From DASSFG01 sp035547915 (GTDB taxonomy: Bacteria; Planctomycetota; Planctomycetia; Pirellulales; JAICIG01), in contig DASZTS010000010.1 in NCBI GenBank assembly GCA_035547915.1, positions 1 through 64,000 of the forward strand: a stretch of DNA of 64,000 nucleotides. Reading direction: 5' to 3'. The first letter of the stretch is position 1. Each line of letters starts with the position of its first letter. Shown piece after piece: positions 57,401 through 62,528 of this stretch. The translations under genes were made by a program, and so were the position numbers. The notes below the pieces were generated by a model. That model saw only the letters and a list, made by a program, of their open reading frames with translations. It made no database searches and was not told where the DNA came from.

Positions 57401-60024
57401 GTCAAAAACCGGCCGATCCCAGCCTGGGTTTCTTGCCACCCATCGATTCCACAGGCATCGGCGAAGGTTTTGTGAGCTACAGCGTATTGCCCAACGCCAA
57501 CGTAAAGACGGGAGACGTGATCGATGCCCAGGCGACCGTGGTCTTCGACGCGAACCCGCCGATCAACACCAACCAGGTCTTCAACACCATCGACACCGGC
57601 AACTCGCTGGGCAGCCAGGTGACGAACCTGCCCGCCAACGAAGGGAGCGATCAGTTCACGATTTCGTGGGCGCCGGCCGGCCAGGGTGCCGGTTCGTCGG
57701 CGGTGGCCACCTACACGGTCTACGTCTCGGACAACGGCGGCCCCTTTGTGCCGTTCATCGAGGACACGACATCTACGTCAGCCACCTTCACTGGCCAGAA
57801 AGGCCATACCTACAAGTTCTACAGCCTGGCCACCGACAACGCCGGCAATGCGCAGAGCGCGGCCGCGGCCACGACCGTCACCACCACCGTGGGCGATGTC
57901 GTCGCAACGCCGCTACCGGTCGCCATCTCACCCACCGAAGGCGCCGCCTTCAGCGGATCCGTCGCCACCTTCACGGGCAGCGATCCCAGTGGCACGAGCA
58001 CCGACTTTACCGCCTCGATCGTGTGGGGCGATGGTGCAACGACGGCCGGCACGGTCGCCGGTACGGCCAACGGCTATTCGGTCGTCGGCTCGCACACGTA
58101 TGCCGAAGCAGGCGCGTTGGTGCCACTGGCCATCATCATCACGGATGAAGTGGGCAACCACACGACGATCAGCAATCCCACGACGGTGGCCGACGCCCCG
58201 CTCACGCCCACCGGCAAGACGTTCACGGCGACGGAAGGGCTGACGGTCACGGGCACGGTGGCGACCTTCACCGATGGCAACTCGCTGGCGACGGTCGGCA
58301 GCTACACTGCCATGATCGACTGGGGCGACGGCACCTCGACCTCGATCGGCACCGTCAGCACGCTCGCCGGCGGCGGCTTCGCCGTCAGCGGCAGCCACGT
58401 CTACGCCGCCGTGGCCACGCGTGCGGTCACAGTCACGATCAACGACGTCGGTGGCAGCAAGGCCACGGCGCACAGCACGGCTGACGTGCTCGACGCCACT
58501 CTCACGCCCACCGGCGTGACGATCCACACCACCGAGGGTGCGACGTTCAACGGCAACGTGGCCACGTTCGCCGATGGCGATCCCATCGCTCCGGCGAGCG
58601 ATTTCACTGCCACCATCGATTGGGGCGACGGCACCACGACCACGGGCACGGTCGCCACGTTGGCCGGAGGTGGGGCGGGGGTATTTGCCGTCAGCGGCTC
58701 GCACATCTACGCGGCCGAGGCGACCAAGTCTGTCACCGTCACCATCCATGACGTGGGAGGAAGCTCGGGTACGGCACACAGCACGGCCGACATTGCCGAC
58801 GCTTCGCTGAGTGCCACCAGCACCACACTCACTGCGATCGAGGGGGCCACCTTCACGGGTGCCGTCGCCGCCTTCACCGATGCCAACCCGCTGGCCACGG
58901 CCGCCGCTTACACGGCCACGATCGACTGGGGCGACGGCACCAGTTCGACCGGCCAGGTTACGACCGCGACCGGCTCGACCGGATTCGTGGTCAACGGTTC
59001 GCACGTTTACAGCCACTATGCCGCGAGTCTGACGGCCACGGTGACGGTGAGCGACACCGGCGGTGCGGTGGCCACGGCCAGCGACGTGGTGAAACTGGCC
59101 GACGCTCCGATCGTGTTGACGCCAGCCACGGTTGCCATACCGGCCGGCGGCGTGGCGAATAATCTACTCTTGGCCACCTTCACACACGCGGGGGACGAAA
59201 CGGCGTCGTCCTTCACCGCCACGGTCGATTGGGGCGATGGCAGCAGCTCGGCGGCGACCGTCAGCGAATCGGGCGGCGTGTTCCAGGTCGTGGGCAGCCA
59301 CTCGTACGTCAGCGCGGGAGCCTTCACCATCGGCGTTTCGGTGACTGACCAGGCCGGCACCACGAATGCTTTGACGGAGCAGTCGTCGGTGGAACTGACG
59401 GCGCACGAAAAGTATGTGTCGGCCGTGTATGAGGATGTGCTGGGTCGCTTACCCGATCCGGGAGGGCTCGCCTACTGGTCGAACCTGATCGACACGGGCA
59501 CCGAGATCAGTAGCGTGGCCCAGTCGATCGCCCACAGCGCGGAGTACTACGCCAACTTCGTCATCAAGCCGGCCTATCTAAACCTGTTGGGGCGGGCGGC
59601 CGACGATGCAGGCGTGACCTTCTGGACGCACCAGATGGTGAACGGCCTGACCGATCAAGAGCTCGAGGCCGGGTTCGTTTCATCGGCCGAGTTCTACGCC
59701 AACGCCGGTGGCACGAACTCAGACTGGATCGAGGCCATCTACAAGCTGCTGCTCGGACGTACCGCCGACCAGAGCGGCGTGGATTACTGGAACAACCAGT
59801 TGACGAACGGTGCCACGCTGTACGATGTGGCTGTGAAGATCGCCAACAGCACCGAGAATAACACGCAGCTCATCGATGCCGACTACGAGCACTACCTAGG
59901 TCGCGCCGCCGACCCCGATGGCCTGGCTTACTGGTTGCAACAATTCGCCAACGGCCAGACCAACGAAGACGTCATCTCGGGCTTCACGGGATCGCAGGAG
60001 TATTACGACGAGCACACGAGTTAA
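39478..60024 (+). CDS. giant secreted surface protein (about 6,848 aa): CARDB array, Cna-like repeats, PKD, DUF4214
   Basis: The start at 39,478 has GAGGAG about 11 bases upstream. Layout: Arg-rich N-terminus and LEARLMLA at about 46-53; 33 CARDB repeats (about 56-4,340), each opening PDLxVTxATAPxT and containing a W(T/S)VKNxG core; a PPC domain (4,350-4,460); an IPT/TIG-like segment; nine carboxypeptidase-regulatory/Cna-B-like repeats (4,743-5,510; SGTV...DGSY.I.GL..GTY); a helical segment with the protein's six cysteines (5,540-5,840); a beta segment (TITEQLDPHINPDSFRLG); an FN3-like domain; five PKD-like repeats (DWGDGT) at 6,139-6,640; and four DUF4214 motifs (6,641-6,848). It is probably an extracellular adhesin or matrix protein. 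No enzyme signature was seen. Confidence 0.93.
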   Translation: MPRFVPNQERSRSRPREQQSGTGQRKRRSRRSNQLQSFGQLGFQWLEARLMLANQPDLVITAATVPATAIEGNASQISISWTVKNQGTAAATGNWSDAVYLSSSGAIDSTAVNVDFLSEAFHGPLAPGASYTINRVVSLPEYATGSQKLVFNADEGNVFGDSGTTGNIASRSITLSAPSVDLAVTGATLSSTSVVGGDGQQVDVSWTTQNKGTVPATDNWDDAVYLSTKQTLDASAHRLTSSDGPLSRPLAAGASYTSHAALTIPDVAAGQYYLIFSANDDQTQGESDQASDTNDTLAKPLTVTSPGSVDLAVSGVTVNGNTTPQTAVEGNGQTVSVAYTVSNAGTVAAASQWLDGIYLSSKNTFDSTAVLLSSLAPPSASGLTGLALAAGSSYTNHANVVIPQWATGSQFLLIDTDTGDVQSETNKANNVVAVPITLNAPNVDLKVTSAQASLTSAVVGNGTQVAVTYTVQNIGSGPADGDWEDAIYLSSKSTYDSSATYLDTIGQFGGSNNVPSTLAAGASYTVTDMVTIPDDNSLGSDFLLVRANTFGGDSNEQTESNFSNNGAAVPITLTAPAANLAISGVQGAPTTVEAGNGQQLNLSWTVTNNGSAAANSTWLDNVVLANDPNYSNNVTRLLSNPVRESDLAAGAHYTVAQTVTVPNLPAGAKQLVFVTDDSDQQSETQKSDNVATQAITLTTPNVDLTVSGQGPTSAIEGQSLPVSWTVTNNGSEAAKGSWSDAVYLSNDPVFDDTAVLLTTVAGPNAPLAASTGSYSQTAQVTIPATATGAHYLLFVTNNGQTQGETNYTNDVNAIPITLSAPDLAVTAANVTTSPVNEGGKTNLTWTVTNESMTTAAPADWFDSVFVSDHPYFDSTTTYVASFDESSHAGLAAGGTYTDSEQVSVPQFATGAAYLLFVTDLGKQFVYYNLTRGQPEVDTSTLLPGANDVKAVQVTLKAPDLSVTAATAPTSTIVEGAPISVSWTVKNLSADTPAQSDWYDAVYVSSKPTFDSSAVLAEDFNEGAHAGLAAGVSYTDNESVTIPQFATGSQYLLFVTDDLSGTAGQPETDGSTVPGANDVKAVSVTLAAPDLSVVAATAPTTAIDEGAKISVSWQVQNLSTTTPAPASWYDSVYVSSRPTFDSSAVFVADYSESSHAGLAAGANYTGNETLSVPRFAVGGAYLLFVTDYPRYNGGQPQTDGGLFPSPNDVKAVPITLVAPDLQLVTASVPATAVEGAQINVNWSVKNLGPVAAQANWYDAVYVSSKTTLDSSARLITDFSESSHSGLAAGGTYNDAETLSVPQFATGNQYLLFVTNYSGSQPENSNSSPDANDVFAVPISLSAPDLTVTAATAPTTTITEGAPITVSWTVKNQGTVAAPASWYDSVYVSSSPTFSGNAVFIQSFNESSHSGLAAGSSYPESESISVPQFATGSEYLLFVTDYNSYSAGQPQSDGNNGIPAANDVKAVPVTLNAPDLKVSAASAPSTAVVGNNAPIAVSYTVKNISSTATASASWTDALYVSDQPTFNSSDPNQKFIADLNHPAGALAAGASYTVNQNITLNNIGTTDKYLLFVTNSTGSQPESDASTSGYNFVPPTNDVESLPITLSEPNVDLQLTGASVPAPNATLTVGDDTPVAFTVKNAGTVAAAAGWYDEVYFSQHATFDSSAISLQYSQPLSVPLAAGASYTVHETVAVPDYDSLPLGSGYLLFVTNYNTEQGETDVTGNTPDANDVFAVPVTLAAPDLAVTAATAPTTVTAGQANTVAVNYTVKNQGTVYADSTWRDSLYLSNHSTFDSSAVSVTTLTNSPDELAPGDSYSLSTNVTLPSESAGQMYLLFVANANGGQIEEDGLPRQAGYVPDANDVKAVPITFAAPAVNLAVTGATAPTGTIEAGNGGQVSIGYTVTNNGTGAASQTWQDKLYISSSQTLDSTAQFVATLNKPAGTLAAGGHYTVSQSVTLPPVSAGQHYLLFVADADGGQAESTGSSPDANDVQAVSITTSAPNVDLALSNPASTSTALSAGGTVGVSFTVKNTGSETAAAAWTDAVYLSASPTLDATAIQLKSVATPGTLAVGVSYNFNQTVTLPSNFTGAGYLLLVTNANRAQGETNAANDLASIPVTVSPQGLPELAVTNFALVNDPTSTAAENGKVSVTWTVKNQGAAAAAGTWEDTIYYSTAPTFNYSTSTSLGTFTEPSTPGLAVGATYTDTQQVTIPESANGGSGYLIVRADWEGFFSPLPEQGNQNGATDLNNIANLPITVQAPNLSMTTAKVNNGSSATAAIGNNVQLSLSETVKNISTTVAASGFWDDEVFISTKPTYDSSANYLTSFFGEPSSLAAGSTYTLNTTATIGSDFTPGGYYLLFVANASGQFGESDGGGGPFADTNDVMSVPLTLTAPNVDLVISKPSGPSTAVEGQSYPVSFTVTNNGADTASASWDDAVYFSYKPTFDSTAQELTSAFAPMTLAHGANYNFNRNVTIPASIPVGSGYLLLVTNADGNQSETNTTNDVVSLPITVQAPDLAVTSVIAPSSGVLNGQVQVTWTVKNEGTVAAPTQGWYDAVYLSTEPVISVGANYFQEDYSYLGTFPEAATGLAAGSTYTDTQTVTIPGTQRTGDLYLVVVTDMYGDQGDINRLNNAAALPIHLSAPNADLAVTSVTVPSSGILGGTVNVSWTVKNQGTLAANANWQDSVYLSTSPTLDNSATLLQTFSAPPPANSPLAPGASYTLQESLTLPNATLGQEYILVQTNSNSAQSETNFANDVSSQPITLTAPDLTVTAASANGLTSNITAALGQAIPVTWTVKNIGAVKAPALWDDQVYISSKPTLDATAKEIESFDESSHQNLAAGTSYTDNESITIPQFALGAQYLLFVTTGFGEQPESNTTNNVLALPITLAAPDLAVTGATAPGSAVLGTPLQVSWTVANQGPVAAVSTWTDAVYVSNVPALDATATLLSTFGESKHQNLPGSGSTPANKYTDTENVTLPSTNIGGRYLLFVTNVYQTQPESDAGNDTNDVFAVPITVTGADLTVTSPSAPALAAVGATIPVSWNVVNQGNATASATWTDAVYFSTKTFFDNSAVAAGSFAVGKNSPLAAGASYSQSQQITIPNAAAGDTYLLIVTNSNGAQAESNTANDVVALPIELASVDLAAAGISGPASANFGNSINVSWTVNTTSNLPIQAPFSDSIYLSTKSTFDASATLLKTVNESAIEPITANGSYTQTAQVALPLTAVSANGGEYLYVVADSGNQVIETNENNNVAKTPISLTLPTLPNLVPTNIAVPASGLTGQSFVVSWTDQNNGTATATGPWQDDVWISTSNTLTASAQFLGQFTYPDTLAPGQTAARAQSFNLPGTAGTYYVIVRADGDGAVNEGPNAADDTAASASTINVAATPLPDLVVTSVTPPTNGVLSGTTVPVTFTIKNEGNAATQVPSWTDAVFVSQLNTIQLTGNNLVDAQKMLDQPLGVPYFPQNASALNPGQSYQETINISLPASASGTWYVYVVTDQNFLHTPLDNFIDPGPVRESNYINNLTVSAPFTVTQAPLPDLATTSVQAPSQVFSGQTATVTWSVANQGTGVAVGQPLHVGFAPTQPNVPATPSQSTWQESIYMSTTQSIDGSAILLDTFTHSGALPPGDSYTESDTVRLPVGVSGKYYFLVQTNSASQVFEGAATPNDTLATSTASTVNLTPPPELDVTSIVAPATALASHQLVVNYTVTNNGPGATPIDPTTNTITWMDTLYLSPTPTLDTTTALKLGVVMQHNALAAGAAYTDAESYTLPDGLTGTYYVIVVADSSDAVFQVNRAGGTVTAPNSTVISSHPAHLVVTAATAPSTANPGQVVPMTWTVTNQGTGDTAVSYWVDKVYATTASTLGSNRVLVASFVHTGLLNAGASYTDNELVTIPYTITGQYNLFVYANAPVTAQEDGPAAVVSPPNGFVYELNPSQSISAPIPITVSSKLADLQVPSVTVTPPAGGVKTGNQVTVNWTVKNAGTATTSSTHWYDDVYVSPTPTFNAQTAVYLGSAYDNNPLAAGAQVNDSLSVLVPPSLAAGNDYFLVLADRPVAPPSSANIPDVDETVNLVTESNENNNTGASAQTAIALGPTPDLTTTITTAPTSTVTGDDIQVNWTVTNKGVDTLPANSVWYDEVYLSLDTTIDESSIPIGSLAHHGGLLGSESSSNSYNASDILQLPAGLTGNYYIIVEADVQGSVFQSKPNDRIAVSAQPLNISLTPPIDLVAGTVTVPANAVPGEPMTVTYTVNNNSANANSGDWYDSLYLSTTTTWQLSNPLFDRVLHQGGVSANGHYSATATAPLPGVAPGTYYLILRSNIFATVPETNTANNLSASSQISLAVPSIVPGTPSAPGTPATGSLTQGGSAFYQVTVAAGQTLRLSLTDSGTNDVNGLYVSFGDMPSPSHYDFAGSQTLVANQTITIPSTQAGTYYIDVANNTVFGYNAQSNPSVTAHYSLSATIIPFSVSSVTPSQVGNAGNSTLEITGAKFDRDTTFQLIDSKGHTIQASAVNVTDSATAYATFNLTGASLGSYAVQATASGGGTTELVAGLTVVTGSGPQFSGSTTGQSHVRLNREATFDVVYGNTGDADMAAPLITVTSPFNNPMSLYSGLEDTEASVLQFFATNPNGPAGILPPGSQASSAVFFDAGDESQPFGFQLSVTTASDTTPIDWSVLAANYVDLSNESLPNWNAIYARVQQNIGTTWGDFVQALSHDATLMPASMGDNRIPSELMQMEINRAIVQASTSISGTVEATDPGVSYAGRTVYAENTTTGDEFSGTVLNDGSFAIAGVTNGTYELTVGGLNTVSSSAVSVANGTSVSGATIRVANGLEISGNIFAPGGTVPVASAIVTVTAANGTVFSDTTAADGSYAIDGLVTGTYSLSVQAAGYAQQDISGLSLGSIDLTQNVTLNAQATLTGQVTLQPGGPGGPVTVLAVKTDGSDAGQVFEATVTLPDFVVGDLPAGTYNVTASANGYLPQTITGVSVLAGAQMSVGSLSLVVPATISGSVSSAIAGFNPQSVAVTVYEGTTAVGSVQPAANGGFTVDNLPSGTYTLEILSATVFTASQTVTVVDGQNLTGVSLVVEPGGTIAGTVLNSQGSTPLAGLPVFAFTPAGGVLQTLTAADGSYQFAGLALGTYQVSVPVPSGGAPQSAVVSALNGAKTTINFNVSAPFNTKISGSVTDAANHPLSGVTIDLIQNNEVVATTNSDASGNYGFQLLNGGTFSLQALPGEASFPSVANLTVATGASVQQNLVAGAGSLTVTVTNGGQAVSNAIVFLKTSLLAQTVELGAVSTGSNGTATFSDLAPGSYQVVVTAPAGAAVSASTNLTAGQSLTLPVSLATAYTVSGTVTGTGGAAVSGAAVGLSPSADPTDVNWTSTSSSGAFSFGSVAPGTYDLVTIENGYQALVRTGISVQAAVNQTVSLVASQVSVMGRLTDTGGDPVAGAIVSAVNPSGHVVGDAITAADGSFTFTTLSGAGLTLEINAKGFAQAQHAISTVPASGSLNVGTISLSLLALPLITASPTVVPALAANGGPGATPSTSPVAQPLDNPFAGLQGAIQAVANQAMSYVPGFQALAQEAQQQVIANQVHELLQYPPPPDPDCPQCNSQYDAAIMAVDRANDFWNGIVKPDLANLSTDAGTLQGIWLLEGAAFASSVGLALFGLAQAPVLLFVPELAEEATAASLAAGWVNTILNNVSEMISALGNMQNAKSSDQATATVGLITTAGNGANIGANTAAQLAAHLDGGNLLGPLLAGPLTGFISLMSTLINNPMGQTVKAIGTLQQAEDSFNNNFQRYLQLVADALKAETDYAQCESSKSEQDCECEHNNTNCKQPPPGGGNGNNFGQWPPKIPSYPFSPFDPNEMIGPQGYGDQQFVPANQPLDYTIEFENESTANAPAQEVTITEQLDPHINPDSFRLGNFGWGGQTFSPPPNSSYYQTTIDETATLGVLVQVTATIDVTTDTAVWDFLSIDPTTGQKPADPSLGFLPPIDSTGIGEGFVSYSVLPNANVKTGDVIDAQATVVFDANPPINTNQVFNTIDTGNSLGSQVTNLPANEGSDQFTISWAPAGQGAGSSAVATYTVYVSDNGGPFVPFIEDTTSTSATFTGQKGHTYKFYSLATDNAGNAQSAAAATTVTTTVGDVVATPLPVAISPTEGAAFSGSVATFTGSDPSGTSTDFTASIVWGDGATTAGTVAGTANGYSVVGSHTYAEAGALVPLAIIITDEVGNHTTISNPTTVADAPLTPTGKTFTATEGLTVTGTVATFTDGNSLATVGSYTAMIDWGDGTSTSIGTVSTLAGGGFAVSGSHVYAAVATRAVTVTINDVGGSKATAHSTADVLDATLTPTGVTIHTTEGATFNGNVATFADGDPIAPASDFTATIDWGDGTTTTGTVATLAGGGAGVFAVSGSHIYAAEATKSVTVTIHDVGGSSGTAHSTADIADASLSATSTTLTAIEGATFTGAVAAFTDANPLATAAAYTATIDWGDGTSSTGQVTTATGSTGFVVNGSHVYSHYAASLTATVTVSDTGGAVATASDVVKLADAPIVLTPATVAIPAGGVANNLLLATFTHAGDETASSFTATVDWGDGSSSAATVSESGGVFQVVGSHSYVSAGAFTIGVSVTDQAGTTNALTEQSSVELTAHEKYVSAVYEDVLGRLPDPGGLAYWSNLIDTGTEISSVAQSIAHSAEYYANFVIKPAYLNLLGRAADDAGVTFWTHQMVNGLTDQELEAGFVSSAEFYANAGGTNSDWIEAIYKLLLGRTADQSGVDYWNNQLTNGATLYDVAVKIANSTENNTQLIDADYEHYLGRAADPDGLAYWLQQFANGQTNEDVISGFTGSQEYYDEHTS
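39643..52500. repeat. array of 33 CARDB-coding repeats
   Basis: Units of about 390 bases encode CARDB domains separated by an (A/V)(P/L)ITL.APDL hinge. Units 7-11 (about 41,940-43,860) form a closely related subgroup sharing ESSHAGLAAG and PQFATG, suggesting recent duplication. The remaining units are more diverged. Confidence 0.8.
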
Positions 60025-60174
60025 GGTGAGGGCGGCGGGCGCGTAGGGCGGCAACGCCGCTAACTCGTCTTGCCAAAACGCGCCCGTTTTGCTCAAGTTC
60101 AGCCCTCTCGGCGGCCGCTAGGCGACTCACGGCCGCCGTCGACGACCCCGATGCCGCAGAAGGAGCCCGTTTGC

Positions 60175-60837
60175 ATGGACGCACTCGATTTGGCCGCGTT
60201 TCGCGCCACCCCGTTGGTTCGCGAGCCGTTCGACTATCTGGTTCTGCCCGGCTTCGTCAAACCCGAGGCCCGCACCGCCATCAACGCCAGCTACCCCGAG
60301 ATCAAGCGGCCGGGCAGCTTTCCCTTGAGCGAGCTGACCTACGGGCCGGCGTTCGCCAATCTCGTGGCCGAGTTGAACGGCGAGCCGATGCGCCGCGCGT
60401 TCGAAGAGAAGTTCGGCATCGACCTGAGCGGCCGGCCGACGATGATCACGGCCCGTGGCTGCGCCAGCGCGCGCGACGGCCGCATCCACACCGACACCTC
60501 GTCGAAGATCATCACCGTGTTGATCTATATGAACTCGCAATGGGAGGCGCCCGGCGGTCGGTTGCGGCTGTTGCGGTCGGCCGACAATCTCGACGATGTC
60601 ATCATCGAGGTGCCGCCGGAGGAAGGAACGTTGCTCTGTTTCCGCCGCTCGCATAACTCCTACCACGGCCACAAACCGTTTACCGGGCAGCGCCGCGTGG
60701 TGCAATTCAATTGGGTGACCGAACAGCGCATCGTCGACCGTGAGCTGAAACGGCATCGTTTCTCGGCCTGGACCAAGCGCCTGTTTTCGCTCGGCGGTGG
60801 CTCGGCCGAGGCGCAGGAATACCGCACGGCTTCGTAG
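60175..60837 (+). CDS. 2-oxoglutarate/Fe(II)-dependent oxygenase
   Basis: A 220-residue protein of the double-stranded beta-helix type. The iron ligands are His105 and Asp107 (GRIHTDTSSK) and His164 (NSYHGHKP); the 2OG-binding Arg is in GQRRVVQFNW (173-174). The start at 60,175 has AAGGAG nine bases upstream. Family members hydroxylate proteins, sugars or small molecules. With a GT9 glycosyltransferase as next gene (42-base gap), a role in glycan or cell-envelope modification is possible. Confidence 0.85.
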   Translation: MDALDLAAFRATPLVREPFDYLVLPGFVKPEARTAINASYPEIKRPGSFPLSELTYGPAFANLVAELNGEPMRRAFEEKFGIDLSGRPTMITARGCASARDGRIHTDTSSKIITVLIYMNSQWEAPGGRLRLLRSADNLDDVIIEVPPEEGTLLCFRRSHNSYHGHKPFTGQRRVVQFNWVTEQRIVDRELKRHRFSAWTKRLFSLGGGSAEAQEYRTAS

Positions 60838-60879
60838 TCCGACGGAATCCCCAGTCCGCTCCCGGGAACCAACCGCCGG

Positions 60880-61950
60880 ATGGCAACCAAATCGTTGGCG
60901 GCGGAAGATTTTCGCCGCATCCTGCTGATCAAGCCGTCGGCCGTGGGCGACATCGTCCATGCGCTGCCGGTGCTCGTGCGGCTGCGCGAGCGCTACCCGG
61001 CCGCCCAGATCGACTGGTTCGTCACGCCCGAGAACGCCGACTTGGTGCGGCACCATCCCGCGTTGTCGAACGTCGTCCTTTTCGATCGCCGCCGCTACGC
61101 GCGCTTCGGCCGCGAGTGGCATGCCACCAAGGGCGCCTTGAACCTGCTCGGCACGCTGCGTCGGAACCGGTACGACCTGGTGGTCGACCTGCACGGGCAG
61201 CTCCGTTCGGCGCTCTTCACGGTGGCCACCGGTGCACCGGTTCGCGTCGGTTTCGAAAAAACTCGCGAGGGTGCCTGGCTCGTCTACTCGCACCACATCC
61301 CACTGCTCACCGAATCGGTGCACGCCGTCGACCGCTATCTGTGGCTCGGCCATGTGTTGGGGTTCGAGGCGGGCGTACCCGACTTCCGCATCTATCTGCC
61401 GACGGAGACTGAGGAACGGGTGGAACGGCTGCTGGGCCGCCTGGAACGAGGCCGGCCGCTGGCGCTGCTCGTGCCCGGCACGGTGTGGCAGACCAAACAT
61501 TGGCGTGTCGAAGGGTTTGCCGGCGTCGCCCGTTACCTCATGCGGCGCGATTTTGACGTGGTGTTGGCCGGAGGGCCGAAAGACCGCCCGCGTGTGCGGG
61601 AAGTGGCCGACCTCTGTCCGCAGGCGTACGACCTGTCGGGACAAACAACGTTGGCCGAGATGATCGGGCTCGTCAAACGGGCCACGGTCTGCCTGACGAA
61701 CGATTCGGGGTCGATGCACTTGGCAGTAGCACTCAACCGCCCCGTGATCAGCGTGTTCGGGCCGACCAGCCCGACGCTCACCGGCCCCTATGGCCGCCTC
61801 GACGCCGTCGTGCAGGCGCACGTGCCATGTTCTCCGTGCCTGTTGCGCAAGCTGGCGCATTGTCAGCACGAGCATGTCTGCATGGGGGAAGTGACGACCG
61901 GCATGGTCATCCACAAGCTCGAGAGCGTGCTGGCCCGCGCAGCGGCCTGA
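60880..61950 (+). CDS. glycosyltransferase family 9 (heptosyltransferase-like)
   Basis: A 356-residue protein: RRILLIKPSAVGDIVHALPV at 12-31 (N-terminal nucleotide-sugar motif of ADP-heptose transferases), DLVVDLHGQLRSALFT, LALLVPGTVWQTKHWRVEGF (the GS/GT..KHWP motif), and TVCLTNDSGSMHLAVALNRP, VISVFGPTSPTLTGPYG (the D(S/T)G..H.AAAL..P......GPT motif). A Cys-rich CSPCLLRKLAHCQHEHVC stretch near the end is typical. It would add a heptose-like sugar to an envelope glycolipid or glycan. It is close behind the oxygenase gene. Confidence 0.93.
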   Translation: MATKSLAAEDFRRILLIKPSAVGDIVHALPVLVRLRERYPAAQIDWFVTPENADLVRHHPALSNVVLFDRRRYARFGREWHATKGALNLLGTLRRNRYDLVVDLHGQLRSALFTVATGAPVRVGFEKTREGAWLVYSHHIPLLTESVHAVDRYLWLGHVLGFEAGVPDFRIYLPTETEERVERLLGRLERGRPLALLVPGTVWQTKHWRVEGFAGVARYLMRRDFDVVLAGGPKDRPRVREVADLCPQAYDLSGQTTLAEMIGLVKRATVCLTNDSGSMHLAVALNRPVISVFGPTSPTLTGPYGRLDAVVQAHVPCSPCLLRKLAHCQHEHVCMGEVTTGMVIHKLESVLARAAA

Positions 61951-61974
61951 CCCGACGGACCCGACCGTGCCCGC

Positions 61975-62334
61975 CTATTTCACATCGCGCAGATAATCAT
62001 CCATGCGGGCATGAAACTCTCCGCGCGACACGACCATGTCGCAACCTGCCTCCCGCGCGGCCGCCAACAGCCGCGTGTGGACGTGTGAACCGAACGCCAA
62101 AATGCGCGAGTCCGGTGGCAAGCTGGCGCGCAGCTTCGGCACGATCTCGTTGGGCGCCGCGCCGGCCAGTGACAGGTCGAGCAGCACGAGTCCCGGCTTT
62201 TCTTCCGTCAGCTTGCCTTCGATCGCCGCCACGCTGAGCACCGTTCGCAACGTTGCACCCGTACGAGTCGCCGCCCCCGCCACGCTCGAGGCACACGCCA
62301 GATCGGACGAGATCAGCAGTACGGACGCGGGCAT
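61975..62334 (-). CDS. receiver-like (CheY-fold) single-domain protein
   Basis: A 119-residue protein starting MPASVLLISSDL. The pattern VLLIS.DL at the start, LVLLDLS with a candidate phosphoacceptor Asp near the middle, RILAFGSHV and a final ACD.VVSRGEF..R segment follow the beta-alpha order of a receiver domain. The usual paired acidic residues near the N-terminus are replaced (ISSD), and Lys105 is not obvious, so phosphorylation is doubtful. AGGGGG lies nine bases before the chosen ATG. It is transcribed opposite to both neighbours. Confidence 0.65.
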   Translation of the reverse strand: MPASVLLISSDLACASSVAGAATRTGATLRTVLSVAAIEGKLTEEKPGLVLLDLSLAGAAPNEIVPKLRASLPPDSRILAFGSHVHTRLLAAAREAGCDMVVSRGEFHARMDDYLRDVK

Positions 62335-62528
62335 AAGGTTCATCCCCCTGGAACGATTGTTAAACTGGCGATCGGTGCGTTCGCCTCCGAACATCTTAAC
62401 GGCAACCCGTCCTGGCGCCCCGGTGTGTCCGTTACTTGCCAGGCTTGCGGCGAGAGTGCATATTGGCGCGCATCGGGTCTCGCCTGGCGAGATCCCTCCA
62501 ACAAAGGCCAGTTTCGTCGAGGCTTTCG

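Noticed and set aside
60127..61914. A 595-codon open frame on the minus strand across the oxygenase and GT9 genes
   Set aside because: It covers two unrelated plus-strand genes with intact catalytic motifs; it is a high-GC shadow.
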